The notes beneath the pieces are model-generated. The model was given only the letters and a program-made list of their open reading frames with translations, was not told the origin of the DNA and made no database searches. DNA of 16,602 nt, taken from assembly GCA_016868095.1 (NCBI GenBank), contig VGHV01000017.1, forward strand, positions 1 to 16,602, in the 5' to 3' direction. The position numbers and the translations under genes are program-made. Below, one piece after another: positions 7,557 to 14,877 of the stretch. Source of the stretch: Betaproteobacteria bacterium. Lineage in GTDB: Bacteria > Pseudomonadota > Gammaproteobacteria > Burkholderiales > Burkholderiaceae_E. Each line of letters starts with the position of its first letter. The stretch's first letter is position 1.

Positions 7557-8426
7557 ATGAATACAAATTTTGAATACATCGTCGAGTCGGCTTGGTTAGC
7601 AGAACACCTTGACGACCCGAACGTCGTCGTCCTTGACACCACCACTCATCTCCTACCACGCCAAGATAAGCCCTACGATATTGTTTCTGGAAGGTCGGAT
7701 TTTGAAGCTGCGCATATTCCTGGGGCACAGTTTGTCGATCTCGATATGGAGCTCTCGGATCCGAATCAGCCGGCACATCTGCGCTTCATGCTCCCAAGCA
7801 TGCAGGTGTTTGCTCAAGTCATGAGTCGACTTGGCATTACGAACCAAACGCATGTTGTGTGCTACGCGACGGCAAACCATTGGTGGGCCACAAGGATGTG
7901 GTGGATGCTCAGGGTCTTTGGTCACGATAAGGCTTCAGTTCTCAATGGTGGCTTTCAGAAGTGGTCGCGAGAAGGGCGGGCCATCGCTGTTGGGCAAAGC
8001 AAGCCTCGGGCAGCATCGTCCTTTGAACCTGCCTTTCGAGCCGAATTGGTGGCGAATAAAGCGGACGTATTTGCAGCGATCGATGACCAAGGTATTTGCA
8101 CGATCAATGCTTTGCGCCCGGAGCAGCATCGAGGTGAGCCTGGTGGCTCCAATTATGGCAGGCCAGGCCATATTGCAGGCAGCGTAAATATTGCTGCGAT
8201 TCATATCGTCGATGAAAACAATGTGTTCAAGCCGCTTCATGAGTTACGCACGATGTTCGCCCAAGCACTTGCAAGCGATCGAGTCATCACTTATTGCGGC
8301 GGTGGGATCGCCGCCTCGAGTGATGCGCTGATATTGACCATCCTTGGACACCCGGATGTCAGGATTTACGATGCTTCGCTATCAGAGTGGGCTCGCGATA
8401 AAAGCCTGCCGATGGAGACGGCGTGA
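7557..8426 (+). CDS. sseA: Tandem-rhodanese sulfurtransferase (thiosulfate/3-mercaptopyruvate type)
   Basis: The 289-residue protein has two rhodanese domains. The first (about 1-145) carries YDIVSGRSDFEAAHIPGAQFVDLD but lacks a Cys in its equivalent loop (VVCYATANHWWATR), so it is the usual inactive domain. The second has GRPGHIAGSVN and the active loop TYCGGGIAAS with Cys247 as the predicted persulfide-forming residue. Such enzymes move sulfane sulfur from thiosulfate or 3-mercaptopyruvate to cyanide or thiols. The loop CGGGIAA matches neither the classical rhodanese CRKGVTA nor the MST CG(S/T)GVTA pattern, so the donor is uncertain. An AAGG ribosome binding site precedes ATG 7557. A GNAT gene follows after 7 nt. 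Whether it works with the persulfide genes 2 kb away is speculation. Confidence 0.9.
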   Translation: MNTNFEYIVESAWLAEHLDDPNVVVLDTTTHLLPRQDKPYDIVSGRSDFEAAHIPGAQFVDLDMELSDPNQPAHLRFMLPSMQVFAQVMSRLGITNQTHVVCYATANHWWATRMWWMLRVFGHDKASVLNGGFQKWSREGRAIAVGQSKPRAASSFEPAFRAELVANKADVFAAIDDQGICTINALRPEQHRGEPGGSNYGRPGHIAGSVNIAAIHIVDENNVFKPLHELRTMFAQALASDRVITYCGGGIAASSDALILTILGHPDVRIYDASLSEWARDKSLPMETA

Positions 8427-8433
8427 CCGAATT

Positions 8434-8895
8434 ATGACGATCGCTATAGACGACCCAGCAAAGCCCGACGTGTATGCATTGCTTCAAGAGCATTTGCAAA
8501 GTATGTTTGCGCTTTCACCCCCAGAGAGCGTACACGCTCTCGATGTTTCCGCATTGAAGCAAGATGGTATTAGCTTTTGGACCATTCGCGATGGTAGCCA
8601 GCTCATAGGCTGTGGTGCATTGAAGACCTTAAGCGCAGAACATGGTGAGATTAAGTCAATGCGAACGGCCACAAACTATCGTCGACGAGGTGCGGGGCGC
8701 GCGTTGCTGGTGCACATCATTCACGAGGCAAAGAGCAGGGGGTTCATAAGACTTAGCCTTGAGACTGGAACAGCTCAAAGTTTTATACCAGCGCAAAGGC
8801 TGTATGCCTCGGCAGGTTTTCTCGAGTGTGGACCCTTTGGTGACTATAAGGTTGATCCCCATAGTTTATTCATGACGCTCGACTTATCGTCATAG
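8434..8895 (+). CDS. GNAT-family N-acetyltransferase
   Basis: The 153-residue protein has a complete GNAT fold. GEIKSMRTATNYRRRGAGRALL (71-92) contains the acetyl-CoA pyrophosphate-binding R-R-G-A-G-R loop at 84-89, followed by LSLETGT and the motif B-like AQRLYASAGF. The acceptor substrate is unknown. ATG 8434 is seven bases after the sulfurtransferase stop with no strong ribosome binding site, so translation may depend on coupling; an in-frame ATG at 8344 lies well inside the upstream gene and is unlikely. The PspC-domain gene begins 11 nt downstream, so sulfurtransferase, GNAT and PspC genes probably share a transcript. Confidence 0.9.
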   Translation: MTIAIDDPAKPDVYALLQEHLQSMFALSPPESVHALDVSALKQDGISFWTIRDGSQLIGCGALKTLSAEHGEIKSMRTATNYRRRGAGRALLVHIIHEAKSRGFIRLSLETGTAQSFIPAQRLYASAGFLECGPFGDYKVDPHSLFMTLDLSS

Positions 8896-8906
8896 GAATT
8901 TAATGT

Positions 8907-9269
8907 ATGTCTGATTTTGCAGGACAACTCGAACGATTAGAAGCGCTTTATCAACGCGGAGCACTAAGCGCAAGCGAATTTGAACAGGCCAAGGCTACCT
9001 TACTCAGAATCATGGATCAGCCAAGGTCCTTGTCACCTCATGTTCATGGCATTTCTCTTGAGCCTGGCCATAGCTTAAGTAAGCTTCGACGGCTTAAGCG
9101 AGATCACTGGCTCGGTGGCATTTTTACGGGTCTGGCGATAGCAACAGCTACCGAGTCCTGGCTCTGGCGCATTATTTTTATATTCATAACGCTGTTTGGC
9201 GGTTTTGGCGTTGTCATTTATATAGCCATGTGGTTGCTTGTTCCTGAAAAGGATGCGACTAATGTTTAA
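8907..9269 (+). CDS. Small SHOCT-like / PspC-domain inner-membrane protein
   Basis: The 120-residue protein has two parts. Residues about 7-35 (LERLEALYQRGALSASEFEQ) form a SHOCT-like short amphipathic helical module found at the ends of membrane or oligomerising proteins. Residues about 84-116 form a PspC-like domain: a charged LKRDHWLGGIFTGLA segment, then one or two hydrophobic stretches (WLWRIIFIFITLF and VVIYIAMWLLVP). PspC in phage-shock systems senses inner-membrane stress, but here there is no pspA, pspB or pspF, so only membrane location can be inferred. AGGA at 8894-8897 overlaps the preceding stop and serves ATG 8907. The protein probably sits in the inner membrane with the SHOCT part in the cytoplasm. 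Confidence 0.82.
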   Translation: MSDFAGQLERLEALYQRGALSASEFEQAKATLLRIMDQPRSLSPHVHGISLEPGHSLSKLRRLKRDHWLGGIFTGLAIATATESWLWRIIFIFITLFGGFGVVIYIAMWLLVPEKDATNV

Positions 9270-9339
9270 GTCGCGCCGCAATAATCAGGGATTACCCCTA
9301 CTATGAGCTACTTAGCTCGCTAAACTAGGGAGAAACTTG
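9270..9339 (+). promoter_or_regulatory. Leader of the His-rich gene with an interrupted palindrome
   Basis: Bases 9305-9318 read GAGCTACTTAGCTC, a perfect 6-bp inverted repeat with a 2-base centre, lying 21 bases upstream of the His-rich gene's ATG. It could be an operator or a small hairpin. AGGGAGA (about 9327-9333) is a strong ribosome binding site for ATG 9340. No confident promoter boxes were identified. Confidence 0.4.
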
Positions 9340-9618
9340 ATGACGACAAAGCATGAGCACGACGTGCACCACAAAGCAGCAGGGCATCACCGCAAAGCAG
9401 CCCATCACTTTGAAGCAGCCGCTAAGCACCAACTTGCAGCGGCCGATGCCGACGATCATGATGATGAAATCAAAGCAGCGCACCACGCATATTTAGCCTA
9501 TGGGCATCAGATTCAGGCGATTCACTATGCGGAAATGGCTGCAAAAGAAGATGAATCGGTAGACCACGCAGATGTCGATCATGGCGATTCAGACCATGTC
9601 AAAAAGTTGCACGAGTAA
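9340..9618 (+). CDS. Small histidine-rich, helical repeat-like protein of unknown function
   Basis: The 92-residue soluble protein contains 18 His, about one residue in five, mostly as HH or H(x)nAA elements: HHKAAGHHRKAAHHFEAAAKH, then a DADDHDDE acidic patch, AAHHAYLAYGHQ and an acidic His/Asp tail (DHADVDHGDSDH). Ala, His, Lys and Glu dominate, so it should be almost entirely alpha-helical, with His on one or more faces. There is no Cys, signal peptide or membrane segment. Metal (Ni, Zn, Cu or Co) binding or pH buffering is a reasonable inference, but no family function is known to me. An AGGGAGA ribosome binding site precedes ATG 9340; a TTG directly before it is a less likely start. A strong terminator follows, so it may be its own transcription unit or the last gene of the preceding operon. 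Confidence 0.8.
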   Translation: MTTKHEHDVHHKAAGHHRKAAHHFEAAAKHQLAAADADDHDDEIKAAHHAYLAYGHQIQAIHYAEMAAKEDESVDHADVDHGDSDHVKKLHE

Positions 9619-9637
9619 TTGTTAGCAAGGTAGGGTA

Positions 9638-9656
9638 TTGGCAAATACTTTGCCAA
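9638..9656 (+). other. Perfect 8-bp hairpin after the His-rich gene
   Basis: TTGGCAAA-TAC-TTTGCCAA is a perfect inverted repeat with a 3-base loop, 20 bases after the His-rich stop and just before the GC-rich terminator. It has no T-tract of its own, so it may protect the 3' end of the mRNA or be an operator for the following gene. Confidence 0.5.
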
Positions 9657-9666
9657 CCTTCGAGTA

Positions 9667-9701
9667 GGTAGCCCCGTCGGTCTTAGCCGGGGCTGCCTTT
9701 T
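9667..9701 (+). terminator. Rho-independent terminator
   Basis: GGTAGCCCCG (9667-9676) pairs with CGGGGCTGCC (9688-9697) to make a 10-bp stem with one G-T pair and an 11-base loop, followed by TTTT. It sits 48 nt after the His-rich gene and should end plus-strand transcription there. Confidence 0.85.
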
Positions 9702-9728
9702 GTTCCCGCACCTACCATACGCAAAGTG

Positions 9729-10049
9729 ATGCGACTAATTTCGTTGAAGCAATTTCTGTATCTGCTTCGACCCACACGGATTGGCATGTTGACTCAAGGT
9801 CCAACGCCGTTCGAAAAGGACGTAATTTCTCGACACTTTTCATACCTATCCGATCTCACTGACAAAGGTGTGATGATTCTTGTGGGAAGAACTCAAAACA
9901 ACGATGAATCCACGATAGGGATCGCTATTTTTGAAGCCGTTGATGAGTCGGCTGCAAGAAGCCTCATGCAGAACGATCCGGCGGTTGCAGAGGGTGTCAT
10001 GACCGCTGAATTGTTTCCCTACCAAGTTGCCTTGATGAGAAAATCATGA
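9729..10049 (+). CDS. YCII-domain protein (YciI-like)
   Basis: The 106-residue protein has the YCII-related ferredoxin-like fold: KQFLYLLRPTRIGMLTQGPTPFE at the N-terminus, a central GVMILVGRTQNNDESTIGIAIFEA, and ALxxxDPAVAEGVMTAELFPYQVAL, in which the DPAV motif is the family hallmark. Members are small dimeric proteins, some thought to be lactone or dienelactone-cleaving enzymes; no specific role can be given. Family N-termini usually begin near KQFLY, so a TTG at 9744 is an alternative start to ATG 9729; neither has a convincing ribosome binding site. It lies after a terminator, so it probably has its own promoter. It converges on the sulP gene with a 36-nt gap, which also marks the compositional change in this window. 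Confidence 0.83.
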   Translation: MRLISLKQFLYLLRPTRIGMLTQGPTPFEKDVISRHFSYLSDLTDKGVMILVGRTQNNDESTIGIAIFEAVDESAARSLMQNDPAVAEGVMTAELFPYQVALMRKS

Positions 10050-10085
10050 AATCCCGGCAGTCTGCGTTGCGCCCAGCCCGCCAGC

Positions 10086-11873
10086 TCACCCACCGCCTTG
10101 ATTGGCCTGCCATTGGTTTTCGGACGCGGTCAAGATTTCGGGGCTTAGTTGGGCTATCGCCTGATAGTGACTGAGATAGATCTTGCCGCTGAGGCGTGCG
10201 ACAAATTCGGTTGCTTGCAGCCGGTCCATCACCGGGCCCTTGACCTCGCTGAGGTGTAGAACGATGCCTGCATCCCGAAGGCGATGGTCGACCGCTTCCA
10301 GGCTCTCGAGCGCGCTGGCATCAACATCGTTGATCGCCGAACATTGCAGCACCACATGTTTGAGCTGCGGTCGCTCGGCTACCAGGTCGTTGATGCGGTC
10401 CTCCAGCGCTCGGGCGTTGGCAAAGTATAGGCTTTCATCCACGCGCAAGCTCACGAGTTGAGGGCTGACCGCGACCTCATGGCGCAAGATATTTCGGAAA
10501 TGCTCCGTGCCTGGCACCAGCCCGACTTCTGCGATGTGCGGCCGGCTGGTGCGGTAAAGGAACAGGAGAAGTGACACTGCTACTCCCACCACCAACCCGA
10601 CCTCTACTCCCTGGGCCAAGGTTGCAAGCAAGGTGGTCAGCACCGCAATGAAGTCGGTGCGCGAATAGGCCCAGGTGCGTTTAAGCATCCCCAAGTCGAC
10701 GAGAGAAAGCACGGCCACGATGATGGTGGCCGATAGCGTGGCTTGCGGCAGAAAATAGAGTGCCGGGGTTAGGAAGAGCGAGGCCAGGGTGATTCCCAAA
10801 GCCGTGTAGACGCCTGCGGCAGGAGTTTGTGCCCCTGCATCGAAGTTCACTACGGAGCGTGCAAAGCCCCCAGTCACCGGAAAACCTCCCGTGAAGGCGG
10901 CTGACAGGTTGCTCGCGCCCAGCGCCACCAGTTCCTGATCGGGCTCGATGCGTTGGCGTCGCTTAGCCGCCAGCGTTTGCCCTACAGAGACCGACTCTAC
11001 GAAGCCCACCACGCTGATGAGCAATGCGGGCATCGCCAACGACTGCCACAAGGCCGGATCCCAAACTGGCAAAGTCAGTGGGGGCAGGCCCTGAGGCACG
11101 CTGCCCACAACCCTAAGGCCTTGACCCTTCCAGTCCAGGACCCAGGCTAGGAGTGCCGTCACGGCAATGGCAGCAACTGGGCCAGCCTTGGCCAGCACAT
11201 CAGCAAGGCGTGCGTTGAACCCCATCCGAATCAGCAGTGGCTTGAGACCCTTGCGTACCCAGAAAAGAAAAGCCGTGGCGAGCACGCCTACGACCAGCGT
11301 GAGCACGTGGATATGGGGGAGCTGCGAGATCAGCGCTTGCGCAAGATCGATGAAGTTGTGACCCTCAGCCTTCACGCCCATGAGGGTCTTGAGCTGGCTG
11401 GCTGCAATCAGCAGCCCCGACGCAGAGATAAACCCCGAAATCACAGGATGGCTAAGGAAATTCGCAAGGAAACCCAGGCGCAGTACACCCATGATCAGCA
11501 GCATCACGCCCGACAGAAAGGCCAGCGTGATGGCCACTGCCCAGTACTGCGGAGAGCCCGCCACCGCATGCTCGCCGATGGCCGCAGCCGTCATGAGTGA
11601 GACCACCGCCACAGGGCCAACTGCTAACACCCGACTGGTACCAAAAACCGCATACAGCAGCAACGGTGCCACGCTGGCGTAAAGGCCAACCTCTGGCGGC
11701 AGACCCGCCAGCAATGCATAGGCCAGGCTCTGCGGGATCAGCATAATGGTGACGATGATCGCGGCCACGACGTCACTGACCAAGGTGTCGCGGTTATAAC
11801 GACGCCCCCAGTCCAGGATAGGTAGCGAGGGCAGTAGTCGCAGCAGATTGGCGCGGCGGGCAGCAGGCGCCAT
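10086..11873 (-). CDS. SulP-family anion transporter with C-terminal STAS domain
   Basis: The 595-residue inner-membrane protein has the SulP/SLC26 sulfate-transporter core: about ten to fourteen hydrophobic segments from residue 30 to about 430, with IPQSLAYALLAGLPPEVGLYAS near the start and GFVESVSVG and GGFPVTGGFARSVVNFDAGAQTP later. A cytoplasmic STAS domain follows (about 450-570), with the NDVDASALESLE signature at Asn515. Substrates in the family include sulfate, bicarbonate and other anions. As last gene of a sulfide-oxidation operon it may export sulfite or sulfate, or import sulfur oxyanions; this is inference from context. Its ATG overlaps the TGA of the upstream fusion gene by one base (TGATG), so the two are translationally coupled. 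Confidence 0.93.
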   Translation of the reverse strand: MAPAARRANLLRLLPSLPILDWGRRYNRDTLVSDVVAAIIVTIMLIPQSLAYALLAGLPPEVGLYASVAPLLLYAVFGTSRVLAVGPVAVVSLMTAAAIGEHAVAGSPQYWAVAITLAFLSGVMLLIMGVLRLGFLANFLSHPVISGFISASGLLIAASQLKTLMGVKAEGHNFIDLAQALISQLPHIHVLTLVVGVLATAFLFWVRKGLKPLLIRMGFNARLADVLAKAGPVAAIAVTALLAWVLDWKGQGLRVVGSVPQGLPPLTLPVWDPALWQSLAMPALLISVVGFVESVSVGQTLAAKRRQRIEPDQELVALGASNLSAAFTGGFPVTGGFARSVVNFDAGAQTPAAGVYTALGITLASLFLTPALYFLPQATLSATIIVAVLSLVDLGMLKRTWAYSRTDFIAVLTTLLATLAQGVEVGLVVGVAVSLLLFLYRTSRPHIAEVGLVPGTEHFRNILRHEVAVSPQLVSLRVDESLYFANARALEDRINDLVAERPQLKHVVLQCSAINDVDASALESLEAVDHRLRDAGIVLHLSEVKGPVMDRLQATEFVARLSGKIYLSHYQAIAQLSPEILTASENQWQANQGGG

Positions 11874-13540
11874 CAACCCACCATCTCAGGCTTTGCCATC
11901 CATTCGCGGCCCTTGAGCATGGCATCCCAGTAAAGAGGCGGCAATATCCGCTCTTTGAGGTACCAAGCCAGCGCCGAGGGGCGAGTGCCGTCAATCAGCC
12001 ATTTGGGGAAGCTGGGCGCGAGCTTGCCGCCGTAAGCGAATTCAGCCAGCACGATCTTGCCGCGCTCCACCGTTAGTGGGCAGGAGCCGTAGCCGTCGTA
12101 CTGGGCCTCGCCCCTGGCCTGGCCCCGTAGAGCCAGCAGGTTTTGTGCGACCACGGGCGCCTGCTTACGGGTTGCAGCTGCCGTCTTTGCGTTGGGGGTG
12201 TTGGCAGCATCCCCGAGCCCAAAGACGTTGGTGTAACGCTTGTGACGCAGACTTGCCGGGTCGACGTCAACCCAGCCCGCAGCATCGGCCAGGGGGCTCA
12301 CCCGTATGAAGTCAGGCGCCTTTTGCGGAGGCACGACATGGATCATGTCAAAATCTTGAGTGATGAGTTCCTTGCTACCGTCAGTGCCAGCTTGGGCGAA
12401 GGTGGCTTTCTTGCCGGGTCCGTCCACGGCCACCAGGGTGCTGCCAAAGTTCAGATGAATGCCATAGGCCTGCACGTACTCCATCAGCGCCGGCACATAG
12501 TCCGCCACACCGAAAAGAACCGCGCCTGCGTTGCAGAACTGGATGTCAATATCCTTGAGCACGCCCTGGCGCTTCCAGTGGTCGGCGGACAGGTACATGG
12601 CTTTTTGCGGTGCGCCAGTACACTTGATGGGCATAGGTGGTTGAGTAAAGATCGCCTTGCCACCGCGCAGGCCTTGCACCAGTTTCCAGGTGTAGGGGGC
12701 TAGATCGTAGCGGTAGTTGGAGGTTACGCCGTTGCGGCCCAGGGCATCTGCCAGACCTTCGATCCCCTGCCAGTCGAGCTTGAGGCCAGGGCAGACCACG
12801 AGCTGCTGGTAGCTCACGACGCGGCAGCCATCAAGGATGACGGCGATACGCTCAGGCTCGATGGCAGCGACCGCGGCCTTGATCCAATCTACGCCATGCG
12901 GCAGCAGCGATGCCATGGTGCGGGCGGTAAACGGGGCATCGAATACACCGGCACCCACCATGGTCCAGCCTGGCTGGTAGTAATGGATGTCTGCCGGGTC
13001 AATGATGGCTACGTCCAAGTTAGGGCTGCGCACCAGCAGGCTTGCCGCAGTAGCAATACCTGCAGCACCGCCACCGATAATGACCACATCGTGGGAAACG
13101 TCGGCAACCTCTACTGGCGTTTTTCCACCATTGATAATGCGGCGCATCAGGCCCTTGAGGTCATACCCTGCGCGATTAGCCGCCTCGATGATGCCCGGAA
13201 GTGGCAGATTTGCCGCATTAGCAAGTGCCCACATGGTGGTCGATCGCATACCCGAGCGACAATAGGCGAGTACGGGCTTCGGGAGTTCGTCCATCAGCTT
13301 TCCGAAGGCAGCGCTCTGCTCGTCGCTTACCTTGCCAGTCTCTGCCGGCAAATACCGCGCCTCCAGGCCTAGAGCCTTGGCAGCACTTTCGATCTCGCTG
13401 TAACCGGTCTGATCAGCGCTCTCGCCGTCAGGGCGGTTACAAATGATGGACTTGAATCCTGCCTGCGCAATAGCTGGCAGGTCAGCGGTCGAGATTTGCG
13501 GTGCGACTGAAAGAACAGGTGTTAGAGATTTGGGGGCCAT
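11873..13540 (-). CDS. DUF442 (phosphatase-like/rhodanese-like) - sulfide:quinone oxidoreductase fusion
   Basis: The 555-residue protein has two parts. Residues 1-140 are a DUF442 domain (the N-terminal part of Blh proteins), with a phosphatase-like loop CRSGMRS and Cys94. Residues 150-555 are an FAD-dependent pyridine-nucleotide-disulfide oxidoreductase with GGGAAG at 156-161. Cys307 (PIKCTGAPQKAMYL) and Cys487 (YGSCPLTVERGKIVLAEF) match the two redox Cys of type II SQR (human SQRDL Cys201 and Cys379). The spacing is similar: 180 here against 178. By family knowledge it oxidises sulfide, passes electrons to quinone and hands the sulfane sulfur to a thiol acceptor; the DUF442 domain may act as a sulfur relay. 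AAAGGA precedes ATG 13540. It lies 20 nt after the second YeeE/YedE gene and overlaps sulP by one base. Confidence 0.92.
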   Translation of the reverse strand: MAPKSLTPVLSVAPQISTADLPAIAQAGFKSIICNRPDGESADQTGYSEIESAAKALGLEARYLPAETGKVSDEQSAAFGKLMDELPKPVLAYCRSGMRSTTMWALANAANLPLPGIIEAANRAGYDLKGLMRRIINGGKTPVEVADVSHDVVIIGGGAAGIATAASLLVRSPNLDVAIIDPADIHYYQPGWTMVGAGVFDAPFTARTMASLLPHGVDWIKAAVAAIEPERIAVILDGCRVVSYQQLVVCPGLKLDWQGIEGLADALGRNGVTSNYRYDLAPYTWKLVQGLRGGKAIFTQPPMPIKCTGAPQKAMYLSADHWKRQGVLKDIDIQFCNAGAVLFGVADYVPALMEYVQAYGIHLNFGSTLVAVDGPGKKATFAQAGTDGSKELITQDFDMIHVVPPQKAPDFIRVSPLADAAGWVDVDPASLRHKRYTNVFGLGDAANTPNAKTAAATRKQAPVVAQNLLALRGQARGEAQYDGYGSCPLTVERGKIVLAEFAYGGKLAPSFPKWLIDGTRPSALAWYLKERILPPLYWDAMLKGREWMAKPEMVG

Positions 13541-13560
13541 ATAAAGTCCTTTCGGCGGTC

Positions 13561-14007
13561 TTAGTGGGTGGCTGCCTGACTAGTACGAGGTTGGTGGATC
13601 CAACGATCGGCAGCCTCATAGAGGAGCATGCCGATAACCATCGCCAGGACGAAAACCGCAGCCTTGGGCTGACCGGAGAACATCGACACCAAGCTCGGGC
13701 CTGGGCAAAAGCCCGCCAGTCCCCACCCGGCGCCGAACAACAAGGCACCGATGACAAGTCGCCGATCGATTTGATTTGCGGTGGGAAGGTGCAGGGCGCC
13801 GCCCAGAAAATTCATGGTCCGCTTCTTGGCCACCGTAAAGGCAAGCATACCCACGAGGATGGCGCCAGCCATCACCAGCGCGAGCGAAGGGTCCCAGGTG
13901 CCAAGCAGGTCCAGAAAGCCCAAAACCTTGCCGGGGTCAGACATACCAGAGAGCAATAGACCTAAGCCAAACAACAGGCCGGCTACAAATTCAGTGATTC
14001 TTTGCAT
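13561..14007 (-). CDS. YeeE/YedE half-transporter B (PmpB-like, C-terminal half type)
   Basis: The 148-residue membrane protein has about four hydrophobic helices and the signatures LLFGLGLLLSGMSDPGKVLGFLD at the N-terminus and GWGLAGFCPGPSL (95-105) with Cys101. It corresponds to one half of YeeE/YedE (TsuA) proteins, which take up thiosulfate or other reduced sulfur through a path lined by conserved Cys. The partner half is encoded immediately upstream, 15 nt away. A strong ribosome binding site (GAAGGAGCG) precedes the ATG at 14007. In split systems the two halves are thought to work as a pair; the cargo is uncertain and could be sulfide, sulfane sulfur or thiosulfate. The protein ends in a His/Gln-rich cytoplasmic tail of about 15 residues. 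Confidence 0.9.
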   Translation of the reverse strand: MQRITEFVAGLLFGLGLLLSGMSDPGKVLGFLDLLGTWDPSLALVMAGAILVGMLAFTVAKKRTMNFLGGALHLPTANQIDRRLVIGALLFGAGWGLAGFCPGPSLVSMFSGQPKAAVFVLAMVIGMLLYEAADRWIHQPRTSQAATH

Positions 14008-14022
14008 GATCGCTCCTTCGGG

Positions 14023-14478
14023 TTAAGCCAAATGGCGCACGACAATCAGATGACGCACGACATACACGGTTGCGAAACCCGCGCCCATAAAGGTCAGTGT
14101 TGCCACGAGGGAGCGCGGCGAAAGGCGTGAGAGCCCGCAAACGCCATGTCCGCTGGTACAACCTGAGCCGTAGCGCGTCCCCAGCCCGACCAGGATGCCC
14201 GCTACGACGATGAGTCCGTAGCTGGCGTCGATACGTGGAGCTGACAAAAATCCCGCTGGCGCTAACAAGGCAAACACGGTAGGCGCCGCCGCCATACCCA
14301 AAAAGAAGGAAACCCGCCAGCCGATATCGCCTGCTCGGGGCGACAACAAGCCTCCCAGAATGCCGCTAATACCCAGAATTCGGCCATTGAACAAAATAAA
14401 GATGGCTGAAGCCAACCCGAGCACGATGCCTCCTATGAGCGACGCCCAGGGTGTGAAATGCGCCCAATCAATTACCAT
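14023..14478 (-). CDS. YeeE/YedE half-transporter A (PmpA-like, N-terminal half type)
   Basis: The 151-residue membrane protein has about four hydrophobic helices and the family hallmark GSGCTSGHGVCGLSRLS (104-120), with Cys107 and Cys114, preceded by FNGRILGISGILGG. It is the companion to the next gene and by family is part of a reduced-sulfur importer. Its ATG at 14478 lies inside the end of the repressor gene (11-base overlap), which implies translational coupling and co-regulation. The C-terminus after the last helix is short. Substrate direction (import of thiosulfate or sulfane sulfur versus export) cannot be read from the sequence. Confidence 0.9.
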   Translation of the reverse strand: MVIDWAHFTPWASLIGGIVLGLASAIFILFNGRILGISGILGGLLSPRAGDIGWRVSFFLGMAAAPTVFALLAPAGFLSAPRIDASYGLIVVAGILVGLGTRYGSGCTSGHGVCGLSRLSPRSLVATLTFMGAGFATVYVVRHLIVVRHLA

Positions 14479-14803
14479 TGCCTAGTCCTTTGGAAGATCC
14501 ACAAAATTGGTCATACAAGACCTCCATTAACGCAAGCGCCTTAGTGCTCGAAAGCGTGTAATAAATATTCTTGCCTTCTCGTCTCGTTGTGACGAGCTCT
14601 TCATCGCGCAAAACGGTGAGCTGTTGTGAGAGCGTCGGCTGGACGATGCCCAGCAACTCCTCAAGCTCACCCACGCGCTTTTCGCCCTGGCTTAGCTGAC
14701 AGAGAATCATGAGGCGGTCGGCGTTGGCCAGCACTTTCATGAGCCTGCAAGCTTCTCCAGCCGCCGTCTGCATTTCAGACAACTGCAGCGACACTGATTT
14801 CAC
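14468..14803 (-). CDS. bigR: ArsR-family persulfide-responsive repressor (BigR/SqrR/YgaV-like)
   Basis: The 111-residue winged helix-turn-helix protein has LANADRLMILCQLSQGEKRVGELEELL, then the recognition helix QPTLSQQLTVLRDEELV and the wing TRREGKNIYYTL. Cys35 and Cys101 are 66 residues apart, the same separation as the redox pair in SqrR (Cys41/Cys107) and BigR (Cys42/Cys108). Those repressors release DNA when the pair forms a disulfide or tetrasulfide bridge with persulfides. An extra Cys19 is present. A GTG start at 14803 is chosen because GGGAGG lies five bases upstream. The longer ATG at 14842 has no ribosome binding site and sits five bases from the operator arm. It leads the minus-strand sulfur operon and probably also controls the divergent dioxygenase gene. 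Confidence 0.88.
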   Translation of the reverse strand: MKSVSLQLSEMQTAAGEACRLMKVLANADRLMILCQLSQGEKRVGELEELLGIVQPTLSQQLTVLRDEELVTTRREGKNIYYTLSSTKALALMEVLYDQFCGSSKGLGNGN

Positions 14804-14848
14804 ACGTACCTCCCGTTTAGTTTCAAAGTTTGAGGTTTCCATGTCGAT

Positions 14849-14877
14849 AGTCTATTGACATATATATTGTTCGTCAA
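14849..14877 (-). promoter_or_regulatory. Predicted mirror-image sigma70 promoter for the repressor operon
   Basis: On the minus strand TTGACG (14877-14872) is followed by a 17-base spacer and TAGACT (14854-14849). Transcription would start near 14842, which is too late for an ATG start at 14842 to be normally translated and so supports the GTG start at 14803. Confidence 0.65.

Noticed and set aside
6911..7645. 244-residue minus-strand ORF opposite the FMN reductase gene
   Set aside because: It is antisense to strongly conserved FMN-barrel motifs and shows no recognisable domain.
10050..10085. Possible terminator or attachment site between the YCII and sulP genes
   Set aside because: No stem with T-tract and no repeat of this sequence near the right end of the sulfur block was seen.
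12143..12703. 186-residue plus-strand ORF opposite the SQR fusion
   Set aside because: The opposite strand carries the conserved SQR Cys motifs; this frame is a GC-rich shadow with no domain.
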